Source: Escallonia rubra
Taxonomy: Eukaryota; Streptophyta; Magnoliopsida; Escalloniales; Escalloniaceae
Direction: 5' to 3'
Assembly (NCBI GenBank): GCA_033065855.1
Contig: JAVXUO010001560.1
Location: forward strand, 124,001-188,000
Length of the DNA stretch: 64,000 nt
Of the stretch, positions 44,099 through 55,526 are shown piece by piece. The translations under genes and the position numbers were made by a program. Under the pieces are notes generated by a model, which had not been told where the DNA came from, did no database searches, and saw only the letters and a list, made by a program, of their open reading frames with translations. Each line of letters opens with the position of its first letter. Positions within the stretch are counted from its first letter, which is position 1.

Positions 44099-46063
44099 AT
44101 GTCTACAACAAGTTCGAGTAGTTCAACAGAAAACGATATAGAGAGTGGCTCCGAAAGTAGATCTTCACAAGTAGGTACTTCAACTCATAGAAGCCAAGTA
44201 GGAACTTCTACTCCCCAAGTCAGCACTTCGTTTCCTCGTAGAGATGCTCTCAGGGAAATCAATGATGAAGCCGAGGATAAATTTGACGAAGACACTTGGT
44301 TCTCTGCAGACGAGAAGAGGAACAAGATGACAAAAGAAAGCATAGTCGAGCTTTTGGAAGAAATTCCTTTGCCTCCTCCCTTCTCTGCTCGGGTTCCAGC
44401 ACTCCAAGAGCCTGCCAACTATGGTACGGGCTTGGAAACAAGTGTCTACGAAGGTTAGATTAGATCTGGCTATAGAGTTCCAATGCACCCCTTTGCTGTC
44501 GCCTTTTTCAATCACTATAAAATGGCGCCAGGTCAGCTTGTGCCCAACGGTGGAGAAAACTCGTTGGTTTGATCTACCTTGTGCAAACTTCTGGGTATCC
44601 AGTGACAGTCCATGACTTTATGAGGCTATACCTTGAAGTCTGTTTTATAAAGAACGTGGCCAACAGTGTCGGTTGGTATTATATTCACAACCGGATCCGA
44701 ATTATAAAGGGGGGTCCTAAATCCAACAAAGGTTGGCACTCCCGGTACTTCTTCATTCAGCGGCCAAGCGGCAAATGGGAGTTCTCAAGAAAGTGGAATG
44801 GGTACTGTAAAGATTATGAAAAGAAGGGTTCCTTGGCTCCCAATGCTACCACAAAAAAACTGATTGATCATATAAAGAGGAGGGGTGTTCTCAATATTGA
44901 TGAGCCCCTTTCAGATCAAGAGATGCGGCATGCGGGGCTCATTCCTCCCTCCACCGCTTTGCCTATTCCTCCAACTCCTGTCGTAGAGGCCCAAATTTTT
45001 TTGGGACCTAAAACTCAAGGGCTGGCGATAGGAACGTCATTTTCTAGAACTCCAAGTCTAGGTAGAGTCTAAAGCCATGTTTATATATTTGTTGTCTTTA
45101 TAATTGTAAACATGTTATCTAACCTTGTTCTTGTTTCCAGAAATGGCTGGCAGAGGTGAAGGTGCAAAAAGTGATTTTTTAGGCCTGCTCCAAAAGGCTT
45201 CCAAAGGTAAGAGGAAAGAAAGTACAGGAGAAGGTTCTTCCCCTCTTCTAAAAAGGGCCCGCGCTCTGACTCCACCAGTGGCTCCGCTCGTGATTGAGGA
45301 TGTTCCTATCGACAAGGATCCTATTTTTCGTCCCCGATGGACCATTAAGAGAGGCGACTCGGGAACGCCAAGCTCGCATGTTTCTGCTCAGCACTTAGCT
45401 CACGGGGTGTTGCCGAGTGATAAACTGATCTTGGAAAATCAGCCTCATGAAGCCTTTGCAATGGCGCATGTCCAGGCTGCTTACAATGTAATTTGAATTA
45501 CTTTATACTTTTTGAGCTCTCCATTAAACTCCTCCCGTTCTTCTATCATCTAACCGTCTCCGTATTTCTTCTCTTCTCAGGCCTACTGTTACAGCAGCCA
45601 GATGCAGGACAGGTTTGCAATGGCGATGGATGTGGCTCGCAATGCTGAGACTGACAAGAGAGCCGCCGAAGGCAAGGCTAACAAACTGGATAAGGAGGTC
45701 AAGAGCCTAAAGACGGAGAATGCTGATCTGCTTAACAAGCTCGGCCGCCTGGAAAAAAGGTGTGAAAAGCTAAGGCAGGAGAAGGCCGAGATCGGGAACA
45801 AGGCCATCCAGGCATTCCTTGATGGTACCGCTGGAGAAGAATGGCTGCGGAAACGGACAGAAGATGGGCTTTCCATCTTCCAGGAGGGTTCCCAGAAAGC
45901 CAAGGAACAAACAATGGCCAAGTATCTGAGCCTTTTCTTGGATGATGTTGTGGTTCCCAGCTTTGAGTCACCATCGGGGGAAACTGCCGCGCCTACTGAA
46001 GCTGGAGATGCTATTTCTCCCGGGGAGAAAAGTGTCCGATCCGGGAATGCTCCTGCATCTTAG
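44099..46063 (+). pseudogene. Antisense spliced gene of the Tat element (Transposase_28-like plus coiled coil)
   Basis: Lies on the strand opposite to gag-pol. Exon 1 is 44099-45061, exon 2 is 45141-45487 and exon 3 is 45581-46063 (TAG). Both introns (79 and 93 bp) have GT-AG ends, a pyrimidine-rich acceptor and matching phases (1 and 0). The N-terminus is Ser/Thr-rich. About 44430-44790 gives the block found in plant 'putative gypsy type transposon' proteins (Transposase_28 family: MHPFAVAFFNHY, APGQLVPN, GYPVTVHDFMRLY, GWYYI, SNKGWHSRYFFIQ). Exon 2 has a basic stretch (KASKGKRKES); exon 3 is a charged coiled coil (KANKLDKEVKSLKTENADLL). Exon 1 has one in-frame stop (about 44456) and one frameshift (about 44550), so this copy is broken. 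Function is unknown; extra and antisense ORFs have been reported in Tat elements. It converges tail to tail with pol, 670 bp apart. Confidence 0.8.
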
Positions 46064-46731
46064 GACAATTTATCATTATTCACAAGACGTTTTGTAATTT
46101 CCCATTTGATGTGCCCTCAGTCCTATTATTGCCTCAGAGGCTTGCAAATGGTTACCTTGTTGTTTACCCCTTGAGGGGTTTGGTTTTTGCCATCATGTTT
46201 TGAATCTTTCACCTTTTGCTTTGTTTTTACTTTGACGCGAACCCTTATCGTCAGCTAAGGGCTGGTAAAGAAGCCTCGCACTCACGCTGGGCCATGTTTT
46301 GAATTCCCAAACCAGGGTGGGGCGACTCACTCCCCCATGGTGTTTCCCTTTCTCGTGCTAGAACTAAAGCTAGACCGTGTTAGGTAAGACTTGTGTCTTA
46401 CCCTATCACATTGGGTGATACTTTGCTTGAGCAACATTCGTGGTTTCACTTGATCGAGCAGTCTGTTCGGGCAGTCTGCTCGGGTATTGAATGTACGTCG
46501 TTATTGGGAACATGAATATCGTTAACTGAGTTAACCAATGATCGTTATGCTAATGTAAGAAATACCTCTTTCAAATAATAATGAAGATGTTAATATTGGG
46601 TAGACGAAACGATATACTTCAAACTGCAGTTGATTTTTATTACAACGGAAATACTTCATCTCTACTCTCCAACTATGTTCTATGCCACTTTCCCCCCAAA
46701 AAGGAAAATGTCTGGTGACAGATACAAGATT
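46064..46731. other. Spacer between the antisense gene and the end of pol
   Basis: Probably the 3' UTR of both convergent transcripts. CGAGCAGTCTGTTCGGGCAG at about 46456 resembles the units of the tandem repeat at 41357-43680. Confidence 0.6.
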
Positions 46732-47745
46732 CTAATGGTAGTATTGCCTCAAGTAGTCAGCATTCCACGTTCGCGGGATCGCTTCTCCTGAAAGTGTTTC
46801 CAGTGAATACGCGTCTGGTCTAAGCACCTTCGATATCTTGTGAGGTCCTTCCCAGTTTGGCGACAACTTCCCACAACTGCCTTCGGGTTTGAAACTTCCA
46901 ATTTTCTGAGGACTAGATCGCCAACTCTAAATATCCTCATTCGAACCCTTCGCTTGTAGAATCATGCAACTCGTTGTTTTGTTGAAATCATCTGATCTAA
47001 GGCTTGGGTAATAGATCCAGATTCCCTCTAAGATTCTCCTCGTTTTCTGCCGCTGAAACTTGTAGCACTCGAACTGTGGGGAGGCCTACTTCTACGGGCA
47101 GTAGCGCTTCTGTCCCGAAACACAGCAGAAATGGTGCCTCGCCTGTCACAGAGTGGGGTGTTGTGCGGTACGCCCAAAGTACCTTAGGGAGCTCATCAAC
47201 CCATGCCCCCTTAGCATCGTCCAACTTTCTTTTCACCCCTTGAAGGATGGAGCCACTCATGTTCTCCGTTTGTCCATTGGATGGGGTGTGGGCGACCGAC
47301 GTCAAACTGAGATGAATAGAGAGACCTTCACAAAAGCTTCGAAAGTTTGAATTATCAAATTGCTTCCCATTATCAGTGATCAGAACCTTTGGAACCCCAA
47401 AGCGGCAGACAACGTTCTTCCAGAAGAACCCTTCGCATTTCGATGCCGTTATGGTGGCCAATGGTTCGGCCTCAGTCCATTTTGTGAAATAGTCGATGGC
47501 GACTATCATAAACCGCCTTTGCCCGGTAGCCATCGGAAAGGGCCCCAAAATATCCATTCCCCACATTGCAAACGGAATTGGGGAAGTTAAGATACTAAGG
47601 GGTGCCGCCGGCGTGTGCGTGAGTGGGGCAAATTTTTGACATCGGTCACACCTTTTCGTGAACTTGATCGCATCTCTCTGCATCCCTGGCCAATAATAGC
47701 CTTGCCGCAAGATTTTGTGCGCCAGGTTTCTTCCACCCAAATGTT
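46732..47745 (-). pseudogene. Tat element integrase
   Basis: Integrase that joins element DNA to the host chromosome. Zinc-binding Cys pair in CDRCQKF, then the catalytic triad: D in WGMDILGPF, D in ITDNGKQFDN and E in NGQTENMS; also WVDELPKVLWAYRTT and a GPY/F-like tail (FRVGDLVLRKLEVSNPKA, then in another frame SPNWEGP...TWNADYLRQYYH and TAG at 46734-46732). A frameshift separates it from the RT reading near 47745, and another near 46880 splits the tail. Confidence 0.9.
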
Positions 47746-49914
47746 GTCCGCAATTTCTTCATGAACCTCCCGTAACGCATAGTCTGCCTCTCTAGGGCTC
47801 AGGCACTTCAGGTACGACAGGCTAAAAGACTTCTTATATAGCATCCCATCTACAAGAGCAAACCGAGCAGCTTTAGCATGTAAATTACGCGCTTCGCTTC
47901 GCTCTAAAGGTAACACACCCGAGACGAGGTACTGAATGATTGGGTCCATCCAGCAAGGTTCATGTTCTACTACATCCACCTCCTTTGAGAGCTGGATACT
48001 TCTTTCTTGGAGGAATTCAATGTATACTGCACGGGAGAACTCCGAAATGTCCTCGGAAGTTAGTCTAGACAGTGAGTCTGCTTGGGCATTTTGGTCTCGC
48101 GATATGTGGCGGATGGCAAAATTTTTGAACTTAGCTGCTTCCGCTCTCACGGCCTGGAGATACTGAGACATTCTATCATCTTTCGCTCCATACTCTCCCA
48201 AGATATGATTCACAACTAATTGAGAATCGCTATGGACAGAAAGAGAGTCAACTTTCAGAGAGTGTGCCAACCTTATTCCTGCTAGTAGCGCTTCGTACTC
48301 AGCTTCATTGTTTGATGTTTGGAAATTGAAGCGGAGGGCGTACTCAATCACAAACTTCTCAGGGCTGATAAGTATAAGCCCGACTCCGCTACTTCCTACC
48401 TTGGAAGAGCCGTCAACATAAAGGAGCCAAGGATCCGAAACTTCTGAAAGAATCAACTGCGGGGGGTTCTCCGGTATTGTGCACTCAACAACAAAATCTG
48501 ATAAGGCTTGAGCCTTAATCGCTGTACGGGGTTGGTACTTAATATCAAACTCGCCCAGTTCCACCGACCAGTTTACCAATCTACCTGACACATTAGGATT
48601 TTGGAGAACTTTCCCCAATGGTTGATCAGTCAACACAACAATGGTGTGCGACTGGAAATATGGTCTCAATTTTCTTGCCGATGTGACAAGGGCAAGGGCC
48701 ACCTTGTCTATCCGAGGGTATCTCGTCTCCACATCCTGTAAGACCTTGCTTATGTAATAAACAGGTCTTTGCTTGCCTTCCTCTTCTCGGATTAAAACCG
48801 TGCTTACCGCTACTTCATTAACCGATACGTATAAGAACAAGTCTTCACCAGTAACCGGTTTCGTAAGGAGCGGTGGGGATGACAAGTATTGCTTCAATTC
48901 CTCGAATGACTTTTGGCATTCTTCGGTCCACTCGAAATCTTTCGCCTTCCAGATAGCCTTAATAAAGGGAAGGCATTTTTCGGCTGACTTGGACATGAAT
49001 CTTCCCAAAGCCGCCACTCTTCCTGTAAGCTCCTGAACCTGCTTAATTGTCTTTGGCGACTTCATGGCATGAATTGCGCCTATCTTCTCTGGGTTTGCTT
49101 CAATACCTCGTTGAGATACTACTAATTCTAAGAACTTCCATGTTGCTACTCCTAACGCCCACTTTATCGGGTTTAGATTCATGTTGTAAGCTCTTAGGAT
49201 GTCAAAGGTTTCCTTGAGGTCCTCCACATGAGCCTTGGCTTCCACACTCTTTACCAGCATATCATCCATGTATACCTCCATATTTCTCCCAATTGAGTCG
49301 TGGAAGATCATGTTAACGAGGCGCTGATAAGTTGCCCCCGCGTTCTTGAGTCCGAAAGGCATGACTTTGTAGAAATATAATCCCCGTTCTGTAATAAAGG
49401 AGGTCTTGGGAATATCATCTACGCACATCTTGATCTGGTTGTATCCAAAATACGCATCCATGAAACTCAACAGCTCATGACCCGAAGTTGCATCAATCAA
49501 AATATCAATTCGTGGTAACGGGTAACTGTCCTTTGGGCAGGCCTTGTTGAGGTCAGTGTAATCGATGCATATGCGCCAACGGTCGCTCGACTTGGGTACT
49601 ATCACGACATTGGCGATCTAATTAGGGTATGATATCTCCTCAATGAATCCGGCTGCCAACAACTTGTCAACTTCTTATTCGATTTTTACTTGTCTCTCTG
49701 GAGCGAACGTCCTCTTCTTTTGCTTGACCGGCTTCTTGAGCGGGTCAACATTCAATTTATGGGTGATTACTTCCAGATCAATCCCAGGCATATCGGATGT
49801 CGTCCAAGCGAAGATATCTGAGTAGCTTCTCAATAAGTTCACAAGCTTGAGCTTGAGGTCGTCTGATAGACATGTTCCCACCCTTACTGTCTTTTCTTGG
49901 TTTCCTGGATACAA
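47746..49914 (-). pseudogene. Tat element reverse transcriptase, RNase H and archaeal-type RNase H
   Basis: Starts with the pre-RT region (DIFAWTTSDMPGIDLEVI, HKLNVDP). The RT has DLNKACPKDSYPLPRID, LLSFMDAYFGYNQI and the catalytic VYMDDML. A first RNase H follows (YVSVNEVAVSTVLIREEE, with VYYISKVL), then the second, archaeal-type RNase H with its acids in LLYVDGSS, NNEAEYEALLAGI, VHSDSQLV and NAQADSLSRL. Two in-frame stops at about 49673 and 49617 interrupt the start of the RT, after which 47587-49605 is one open reading of 672 codons. Presence of two RNase H domains is the basis for the Tat assignment. Confidence 0.93.
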
Positions 49915-51095
49915 TTCGATATCAGGAGGTCTTCAGCGGGCTTACCTCTCTCAACTTTAGTCTCATCCCTCAAATCCTCTATCATGAGGGTTTCATTGGC
50001 TCTGTTTCGGCATGATGCCATGTAGCACTGCCAAGCCACCACCTGGTCTCCCTTAACTTCTCCAACTCCAGTCTCCGTGGGGAATTTCATTTTCGTGTGG
50101 TATGTTGATAGCACCGCCTTTAGTTGGTTTAATGCTGTTCGGCCCAAAATTGCATTATAGGCCGAAGGAATGCGTACCACCACGAAATCTAGCATCAGCT
50201 TAGCTTGGGCTGGTGGGGCACCCACGGTCACTGGTAATGCTATAATTCCCTCGCAAACAACAAGATGGTTGGAAAAACCGTATAGAGGTGTATCTATCTT
50301 CCGTAAGCAGTCGGATGGGATGTTCATTTTTTGAAATGCCTCATAAAAAAGTACTTCCGCCGAGCTCCCATTATCTACGAGGATTCTCTTCATGTCGAAG
50401 TTTCTTACCCGAAGTGTAACAACGAGGGGGTCATCATGAGGTGTTCTAGTGTCTCCCACATTGTCATCAGAGAAGGATATTGTTGGGGTCGGTTCTATCT
50501 TCTGCTTCTTAATCGACGGCCCCACAGTTGTGAGGACTTCTTTTGCGTAAGCTTTTCGTCCTTGTCCGGAAGAGCCGCCTGCGGCGATTCCTCCCGAGAT
50601 AGTATTGATGACGCCCGCATTTTCTTGCGCTTCTTCTCTTCCTGCTAAAGGAGTGGCTTCCCTCTTTTCATTTCTTCGATTGACATATCCTCGCAAGTGT
50701 CCGCGTTGGATAAGAGCCTCGATAGCCCGCTTGAGCGATTCACACCTGTCGGTAGTATGGCCATGGTCGTTGTGATAACGACACCACAAATTCCTATCTC
50801 TCTGACTGGGCGCTGATCTCATCATATCTGGTCTTTCCAGTATCTCTTTATCCTTTATCTCATGGAGAATCTGCGATGGTCTAGCAGTCAATGGCGTCAG
50901 ATTCTTCATGTCGAACATCTCTTTGGGGCGCCTTTCGTCCCTTCTTGAACGCTTAGAACCCCGTCCACCTCTTGGACTATCTTCTCGAGCTCTCTTTTCT
51001 TGCTCTTGCCCATTGTCCCCCCGGTGTCCTTTGTGGGTTTCTAAGTACTCTTCGGCCTGGATGTACTTGTTGGCTTTATCCAACAAGGCGCTCAT
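49884..51095 (-). pseudogene. Tat element gag C-terminal part and aspartic protease
   Basis: Open for 403 codons. Order: MSALLDKANKYIQAEEYLE (end of the gag core), a basic Arg-rich region, a zinc-knuckle-like CRYHNDHGHTTDRC, then a retroviral-type aspartic protease with ILVDNGSSAEVLF, where the usual D-T/S-G is DNG, and NAILGRTALNQLKAV. It is out of frame with the gag part upstream (slip in a C6/G6 run near 51105) and with RT downstream (about 49905). Confidence 0.88.
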
Positions 51096-52277
51096 GCTTC
51101 CGGGGGGCTCTTATTTACCGCAAATGCAAATTTGGTTGTAGGATGAAGCCCGCGCAGAAAAGCTGTGTACTTTACTAACTCATCCAGGTTATATATTTCT
51201 AATGTTGCTGCATTGAAGCGTCCCAAATACCGCGACAAGGATTCGTTCCTTTCCTGGACCACGTTGAGGAGACTTGCTGAATTCTTCCTCCGAGTTCGGC
51301 TGCTCACAAAATGTTTCTGAAACAAGTCAGACAGCTGGGCGAAGGAATGGATGGTCCTGGGTCGTAGAGACTTAAACCACGCATGCGCCGCCTTCCTCAA
51401 AGTGGTTGGGAATGCCCGGCACATGACGGCATCTGAGACCTGGAGGAGCAGCATATTTGTTTGAAACTGGTAGACGTGCTCTCCGGGGTCTCCGCTCCCA
51501 TCATATAAATCACATTGCGGCATCCAAAAATGGGGAGGAAGTTTCGCCTTCTCAATTGTTTTGGACAGAGGGTATCCTGAGTCCTCCCTTGGGGGAGTGA
51601 ATGCCTCTGGGCAAGGCCCCGAGATAGTTTTGCGAGAAGTTCGCCCTTGGGGACGCACTTTTTGTGTGGAGCCATGAATTCGTCCTTGGGGACAATGTCT
51701 TTGGTTCGCGCAACGTCGACCTCGAATTCGTCGCCTACAACAGGAAGCGAATTCGTGCTGTTCTCCACTGACAACCCGTGCCGCACACATGGTCCACTTC
51801 TGGTGACATGTTTTTTGGTTTCTTGTTCTGGCTGATAGCTGGGATCAGTCTCTGATTTATGCTTTCGACTATAGCTGGACCTTGGGGTCAGTCTAAGACG
51901 AAGGTCGCTGGGATCTAGACGCGTCTGGTTAGTGAAATCATCGGGGCCACCTCTTCAAGCTTTTTCTGTAAGGTAGTTACCACACCCTTAAGTTCGTGGA
52001 CTTCTCTGGTCAGATCCGCATTTGGAGTGTCAAACAGCTTTTTGGTCAGGTGATGGCGCAAGTCTCCCCTCTTTAAAAGAGGGGTCGGGGAACGAGTTCC
52101 CTGGGAGCTGTCAGTCGTCTTCGGGGTGACTAAAGTTACATTAATCCAGTCGTTACTAGAATGTTGTTGGGATGGTGTTGGTTGCCGACTTTTTCGGTGG
52201 GAGCCACTTGATTTCGCTCGTCGATTTTGGATGGAGCGGCTGGCTGGGGGAGTGTCTGAAGGTGATTGCCTAGCCAT
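51092..52277 (-). pseudogene. Tat element gag
   Basis: Structural protein. Begins at the first ATG after the PBS (MARQSPSDTPPASRS, Ser/Pro-rich, with a coiled coil ELKGVVTTLQKKLEEVAP) and stops at 51915. A second reading in another frame (51790-51092) has the retrotransposon gag core: FWMPQCDLYDGSGDPGEHV, RAFPTTLRKAAHAWF, FQKHFVSS and ESLSRYLGRFNA. At least one frameshift between 51790 and 51915. Confidence 0.88.
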
Positions 52278-52287
52278 GTTCCTTGTC

Positions 52288-52306
52288 GGTCCCACGGATG
52301 GCGCCA
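52288..52306 (-). other. Primer-binding site of the Tat element
   Basis: Minus strand TGGCGCCATCCGTGGGACC, three bases inside the 5' LTR; a common gypsy-type PBS. The gag ATG follows 10 bases later. Confidence 0.85.
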
Positions 52307-52309
52307 AAA

Positions 52310-52723
52310 TATTACTACTTAAATCTTGATCGGGACCACAGCTAGGAAATGAGCCTACAAAATAGAAACTCAGAGTGACCACCGGGGATGTTTCGGTGGA
52401 GGTGGCTCCGATGCTAAAGTCAGAACGACGCTACTAGGGTAGGATTCTGAATAACTGAAACTGCACTGAGTGCTTGTGTGTGAACTTGTCTGTGTACCTG
52501 AGGATCTGCCTAATATATAGGTCATTTCTAGATTCCTCTCTTCTTTAGAACTCTTTTCTGACTGATCTTCCTTGTAGAAGAGCCATGTTAGGACTCTTCC
52601 TTTAGTATATGAGTCCTAACCAGCTTCTATGACTTCTTTTAGGGTCTATCCTGATACAGTCCACTCAGATTCAACAATGCCACGTGTCATTAGTCGGTTG
52701 GGTGGATATATTTAGCCATATCA
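52310..52723 (-). repeat. 5' LTR of the Tat element
   Basis: Pairs with 40846-41258. Its PBS-proximal end has decayed from TGTTACTAC to TATTACTAC (read on the + strand). Confidence 0.95.
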
Positions 52724-53779
52724 GTTTGTATAATGAAAATGTGACCGTGGAGAGGAAAACACTCTAGACTATAATTTAAACTAGTTTAGAAAGCAGTAAA
52801 TATACATCGAGAATATGCTTGCCTAGAAGACTTGGGAATGCAATGTGATGGATCTATGATGCAAGTTACTTAAAACTATTTAGAAATGAATATGAAGTAC
52901 TAAATTTTCCTTATATATGATCTACCACTTCTAAGAGAATGGTATAAAAGCTCAAGGGAGAAAAAGCTTTCCCTTGAAAATGTAGGCCAAAGACCCTATT
53001 TATAGAGGTCTGGGAACTAGAAATGATAAGGATGACTATCATATTCTGTGATCTGGCGATATAGCAAAATATTTGATGAAAATTACAAACTAAAAAAAAA
53101 GTCAACAAACCGGCCAGTTAGTCAATGAATTGGCTCATCTGATGAACCAGCTGGTTTTCGACAAACCGGGTTTATCCCTTAAAAAAAATTCTTTTTGAAT
53201 TTTGGGATATTATATGTTCTCGATTCGGCAATTATCTCTGACGTAATCAGATAGGATGAACCAGACTCGGGAATCATCTCTATATATCATAAAAATAATG
53301 ATTAATCTCATGTATCAAGGATAAATCAAAAAATCTTTCTAAATCTTTTAATTAATCACAATATCTTGACCTTAACTTAGGTTATACTTAACTAATTGGA
53401 CCGGGTTCTAATTGGGCTGAAGTGGACCACTTATTGGACTTATATAAATAGATTAGGTTCATTATATTATTAGGCCTAAACCCCACAATAATAATAAACT
53501 TAATTATCAACAAAGCCTAATAATAGAAATAAGAAAGATAAGATAAAACTTAAAAAATGGGACGTCTACAACGGGATTTAATGATATTTACTTCGCATTA
53601 ATGAATGAATTAAGTCCAAATCTGTATCCTAAAGTCACCAAATTTTACTCGATTACCTAGTGTTTTTATTCTACTGAATTAGTACCTCCAACTATATTTT
53701 TAAACCCACATCTGTCCGTCATTAGTAGAAGCCTCACGGTTGTCTAAAATTCAAAGGGTAAGCATGGTATTTGAAACCA

Positions 53780-55292
53780 ATAAAACAACCCTAGAGGGGG
53801 GTGAATATGATTTTTGAAAATCAATGGGGAATTTAAACTAAGCACAATTATGAATCTCAATCAAACCAAGTAATATTTCAATGAAGATGTTAACTACACA
53901 ATCTCAAGCAATAAGTAAAGAGATTGAGTTAGAGATACTTGACAAGGAGATTTAAATGGTTCGGCTTGAACTACCCTCAAGCCTACATCCACCTCTTCAA
54001 TGAAGTCCCTTGCAAGAGCACTAGAATCCACTAATAACAATCTTCTTCCGGGTCAAGATCAAAACCCTTACAACACTTGGTGATATCCCCACACCAAGCA
54101 CAAGCCTTGAATCCACAAAGCTCACCCAAGACTTGACAAACTCAAGCCTTGATCACAATCCTTTTACAAAGATCAAATGTATACAAAGAAAATCTCTTTA
54201 AAGGAAATAAGTACAAATGAAGCTCTAGTGCAATAGAGAGGTGAGAGAATTGATGACTTGAAGGATGCTCACTCTCAATCAAAGAATTGCTCACAAAGGT
54301 GCTCTCTTTAATGATGTAAAATCATGAAGATGAAGAGAGATAAGTTTAATCTATGAGCCTTGATGTTTCTCTAATGAATGGAGGCTTAGAATGTGGTTTC
54401 CATGGTGTATAATGAATTCCCAAATCATTTATATAGGGAGCAAATGAAATATAGCCGTTATAGGCATAATATGGCCAAAACTGCCATTGCAGTCGACTGT
54501 ATTCCCAATGCAGTCGACTGGGTTCCCTCTAAAATAGCCGCTGGAGTCTTGTCATTGAAAATAGCCGTTGGAGCTGAATTTTGACCAATGCAGTCGACTG
54601 GATTCAAATACAGTCGACTGTATTACTCTACTGCCTATCGGCTGCCTCACGGAACCCTCTTTCCTATTTTGGGCATAACTTTCTTTAGAAAAATCGGATT
54701 GAGGTGCCGTTTTTTGCGTTGAAAAGCTAATGAAAGGTTTTATCAAGATATGAAAATATTATCACCAAATTTGTTTTTGAGAAAATCTGAGTAAGCTCCA
54801 AAGTTCACTCATTTTCAAGAACCACGCTTGTGAGAATGATTATGAACTCACATGCAATGCACAAGGTGTCCTAAGATATTTTTAGGTCATAGTCATCAAC
54901 CCAAGCATCCAACCAAGACTAGTTACATAATAATAAAGATCAATCATAATCGATAGTAACTTAGCCTTTGCATTCTTTCTTGCTCTTTGACATTGGACTT
55001 GATGAAGCTTCCATAGCATGTCCACTATAGCTTTTAATCTCCTTTGGATTTAATCCATCTATCCAAATTCTCAAATGTGTCTTCATCAGTGTGCAGGTAT
55101 ATGCCTATTAAGAATACACTCAAAGCACGCATTAAAACATAATCAATGTGTAGTTATCATCAAAACAAGATGTAAGCTTAGGTTATCCAACCGTAGGGCT
55201 AACAGTATTCAAAATAAATGTTTTCCCCTTGACAATGAAGGCAAAATTTTATCACTTTTCCTCAATTTCATAAGTCCATGTCATCAATGACA
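53780..55292 (-). mobile_element. Probable Sirevirus-type copia LTR (solo or partial)
   Basis: On the minus strand begins TGTCATTGATGACATGG at 55292, as LTRs of SIRE-type elements do, and near the far end has ACCCCCCTCTAGGGTTGTTTT (53787-53807), a block common in plant copia LTRs. No pol, PBS or PPT beside it. I could not fix the far end or a target duplication. It contains four CAGTCGACTG palindromes. Confidence 0.5.
54490..54620. repeat. Four copies of the palindrome CAGTCGACTG
   Basis: At 54490, 54511, 54591 and 54611, arranged as two pairs with 20-21 bp spacing, 80 bp between pairs. Neighbouring AATAGCCG.TGGAG blocks also repeat. Confidence 0.9.
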
Positions 55293-55526
55293 TAGAATCA
55301 AGCAAATCCACTAACAAAGGCAAAAAAACAAAACAAAACAATTTCTATTAGTGTATTCTCACTCTCAAAACCCAAGACCACAATAGTAGCTATGACCTAA
55401 CTCCATGTATGACCACGAGCTCTCACAACAAATAACACCACCATAATCGACTACTACGCAGTACCATCTATGCTTGCACATACCGTATAATCGATAAGCA
55501 TCAAAACACCATATGTCCACACCTAA

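Larger units (their letters stand above)
40846..52723 (-). mobile_element. Ty3/gypsy Tat-lineage LTR retrotransposon, 11.9 kb, full structure
   Basis: Two LTRs of about 413 bp, a perfect 5-bp target duplication GTTTG (40841-40845 and 52724-52728), PBS, PPT, gag, protease, RT, RNase H, a second archaeal-type RNase H and integrase, all on the minus strand. The double RNase H marks the Tat lineage (Tat/Retand/Ogre group). Between the end of pol and the 3' LTR lie a spliced gene on the opposite strand and a 2.3 kb tandem repeat. The LTRs differ at roughly one base in twelve, so the insertion is not recent. Gag-pol has several frameshifts and stops, so it cannot move by itself. Confidence 0.95.
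40428..53570 (-). mobile_element. Older LTR retrotransposon end, split by the Tat element
   Basis: On the minus strand 40446-40428 reads TGGCAACTCTACTGGGGAC, a PBS-like sequence of the type seen in Ogre/Tat elements. Immediately upstream on that strand, CTACG at 40448-40452 could be the end of an LTR whose start, TGTAGACGTCCC, lies at 53570. That LTR (40448-40845 joined to 52729-53570, about 1.24 kb) would have been cut by the Tat insertion. The rest of this older element to the left is unclear. Confidence 0.45.

Noticed and set aside
44180-44515. Minus-strand readings opposite the first exon of the antisense gene
   Set aside because: They lack any gag-pol or other domain, whereas the + strand has family motifs and good splice sites.
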